Shown: in pieces, positions 5,859 to 6,809 of the stretch | How the letters are laid out: every line of letters begins with the position of its first letter | How positions within the stretch are numbered: position 1 is the first letter of the stretch | Source of the DNA: an uncultured Eggerthellaceae bacterium | Lineage (GTDB): Bacteria > Actinomycetota > Coriobacteriia > Coriobacteriales > Eggerthellaceae | Direction: 5' to 3' | Assembly (NCBI GenBank): GCA_902497215.1 | Contig: CABVEH010000062.1 | Coordinates: 1-6,809, forward strand | DNA length: 6,809 nucleotides | Program-made: the position numbers and the translations under genes | The notes under the pieces: model-generated | Databases searched by the model: none | Told to the model about the DNA's origin: nothing | The model's input: the letters and a program-made list of their open reading frames with translations, nothing else

Positions 5859-6809
5859 TATTTGAAGAATCCGTCGTAATTGTGCATCTTCAACTGCGAC
5901 TCCACCTTGCTCATGGTGTCAAGCGCGACGCCGATCATGATCAGGATGGAGGTTCCACCGAACGACTGGATGAGCTGGTTGTCGGTGAAGAAGAAGATGA
6001 TCGTGGGGACCACGGCGATGACGGCTATGAAGATGCCGCCAGGAAGCGTGATCCTGCGCAGGGTGTTCTTGATGTACTGCACCGTGGCCGACCCTGGGCG
6101 CACGCCGGGGATGAAGCCTCCCTGCTTGCGGATGTTGTCCGCCGTCTCCTCGGGGTTGAACACCATGGAGGTGTAGAAGTACGCGAAGAAGACGATCAGC
6201 ACCAAAGTGAGCACCCAGTTGATCCAGCCCGTGGTGCACGCGTCGGCGACCGCGTTCAGCCAGTCGACGTTGAACAGCGCGGCAAGCTGGGCCGGAAGGT
6301 AGAGGATGCAGCTCGCGAAGATGATGGGGATGACTCCCGCGGCGTTCACCTTCAGCGGAATGTAGGTGTTCTGGCCGCCCATCATGCGCCTTCCCTGCAC
6401 GCGCTTCGCGTAGTTCACGGGAATGCGCCTCTGCGCGCGTTCGACGTAGATGATCAGCGGTATGCACGCCAGCACGACAACCAGGATGAGCACGGTGAGC
6501 GCGATGCCCATGCCGAGGTCGGCCGTCAGGTTGATGGACGAGAATATGGCGGCGGGAACGCGGCTTACGATGCTGATGAAGATGATCAGCGACATGCCGT
6601 TGCCGACGCCGCGCTGCGTGATGAGCTCGCCCATCCACATGATGAAGGCGGTGCCTGCAACCAGCGTGAACACGACGGTGACGCAAGTCAGCCAGTACGG
6701 CACCTCGCTGGAGAACTCGACGCCGTATGAGTCGGACTGGAACAGCAGAAGGTAGCCGATCGCGTTGATGAGGCCCAGGCCCAGCGTGAGGTAGCGGGTG
6801 ACCTGCGTG
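5858..6809 (-). CDS. secY: Protein translocase subunit SecY, N-terminus outside window
   Basis: Channel-forming subunit of the SecYEG translocon in the cytoplasmic membrane. 316 codons are visible; the open frame runs past the right window edge, so roughly the first 100-120 of about 420-440 residues are missing. The first visible residues, TQVTRYLTLGLGL, correspond to the start of transmembrane helix 3. Downstream are GELITQRGVGNGMSLIIF (helix 4/5 boundary), the cytosolic VERAQRRIPVNYAKR block and the IPLKVNAAGVIPIIFA start of helix 7. Next come FNPEETADNIRKQGGFIPG and RPG (the cytosolic loop between helices 8 and 9 that contacts SecA and ribosome), and a C-terminus ending YDGFFK. A GTG at 6703 (start of VPYWLT) is an internal Val and not a start. 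The gene lies directly upstream of adk, the classic spc-operon order. Confidence 0.98.
   Translation of the reverse strand, partial: TQVTRYLTLGLGLINAIGYLLLFQSDSYGVEFSSEVPYWLTCVTVVFTLVAGTAFIMWMGELITQRGVGNGMSLIIFISIVSRVPAAIFSSINLTADLGMGIALTVLILVVVLACIPLIIYVERAQRRIPVNYAKRVQGRRMMGGQNTYIPLKVNAAGVIPIIFASCILYLPAQLAALFNVDWLNAVADACTTGWINWVLTLVLIVFFAYFYTSMVFNPEETADNIRKQGGFIPGVRPGSATVQYIKNTLRRITLPGGIFIAVIAVVPTIIFFFTDNQLIQSFGGTSILIMIGVALDTMSKVESQLKMHNYDGFFK

Noticed and set aside
5882..6730. Plus-strand open frame opposite secY
   Set aside because: Asp/His/Arg-rich antisense of the secY membrane helices; secY itself is unmistakable.

Overview
The window is GC-rich, and its four best-recognised genes (nagA, nagB, adk, secY) all lie on the minus strand. 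The Gram-positive style Adk with a four-cysteine zinc LID, the short 242-residue NagB, the strong GC bias and the apparently leaderless gene point to a high-GC Gram-positive, most likely an actinobacterium. Coriobacteriia/Eggerthellaceae is my best guess, but it rests on overall protein flavour and not on a marker I can prove.

Layout from left to right. (1) Positions 2-622, plus strand: the C-terminal part of a C39-like cysteine peptidase whose start probably lies outside the window. (2) Positions 623-826: an intergenic space between convergent genes. It holds a perfect 32-bp inverted repeat with a 34-nt centre (657-754), the most unusual non-coding structure here. (3) Positions 827-2732, minus strand: nagB then nagA, a two-gene amino-sugar catabolic operon in which each gene has a strong AGGAGG ribosome binding site. 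(4) Positions 2791-5136, minus strand: a 781-residue polytopic membrane protein with an N-terminal beta-rich exported insert and a GT-C-like membrane region. Its -10 box sits so close to the ATG that the mRNA is predicted to be leaderless. (5) Positions 5161-5187: a clean intrinsic terminator behind adk. (6) Positions 5217-6809, minus strand: adk and the C-terminal three quarters of secY, which is cut by the window edge. These form the end of a ribosomal-protein (spc-type) operon.

How the genes relate: SecY (membrane channel for protein export) and Adk (adenylate balance) form a conserved housekeeping pair, separated by 11 bases with the adk ribosome binding site touching the secY stop. NagA removes the acetyl group from GlcNAc-6-phosphate and NagB converts the resulting glucosamine-6-phosphate to fructose-6-phosphate and ammonia, feeding glycolysis. 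The large membrane protein between them may act on cell-surface glycan, but nothing here ties it to amino sugars except position. No rRNA, tRNA, CRISPR array, transposase or phage gene is visible, and no gene-free stretch exceeds about 205 bases.
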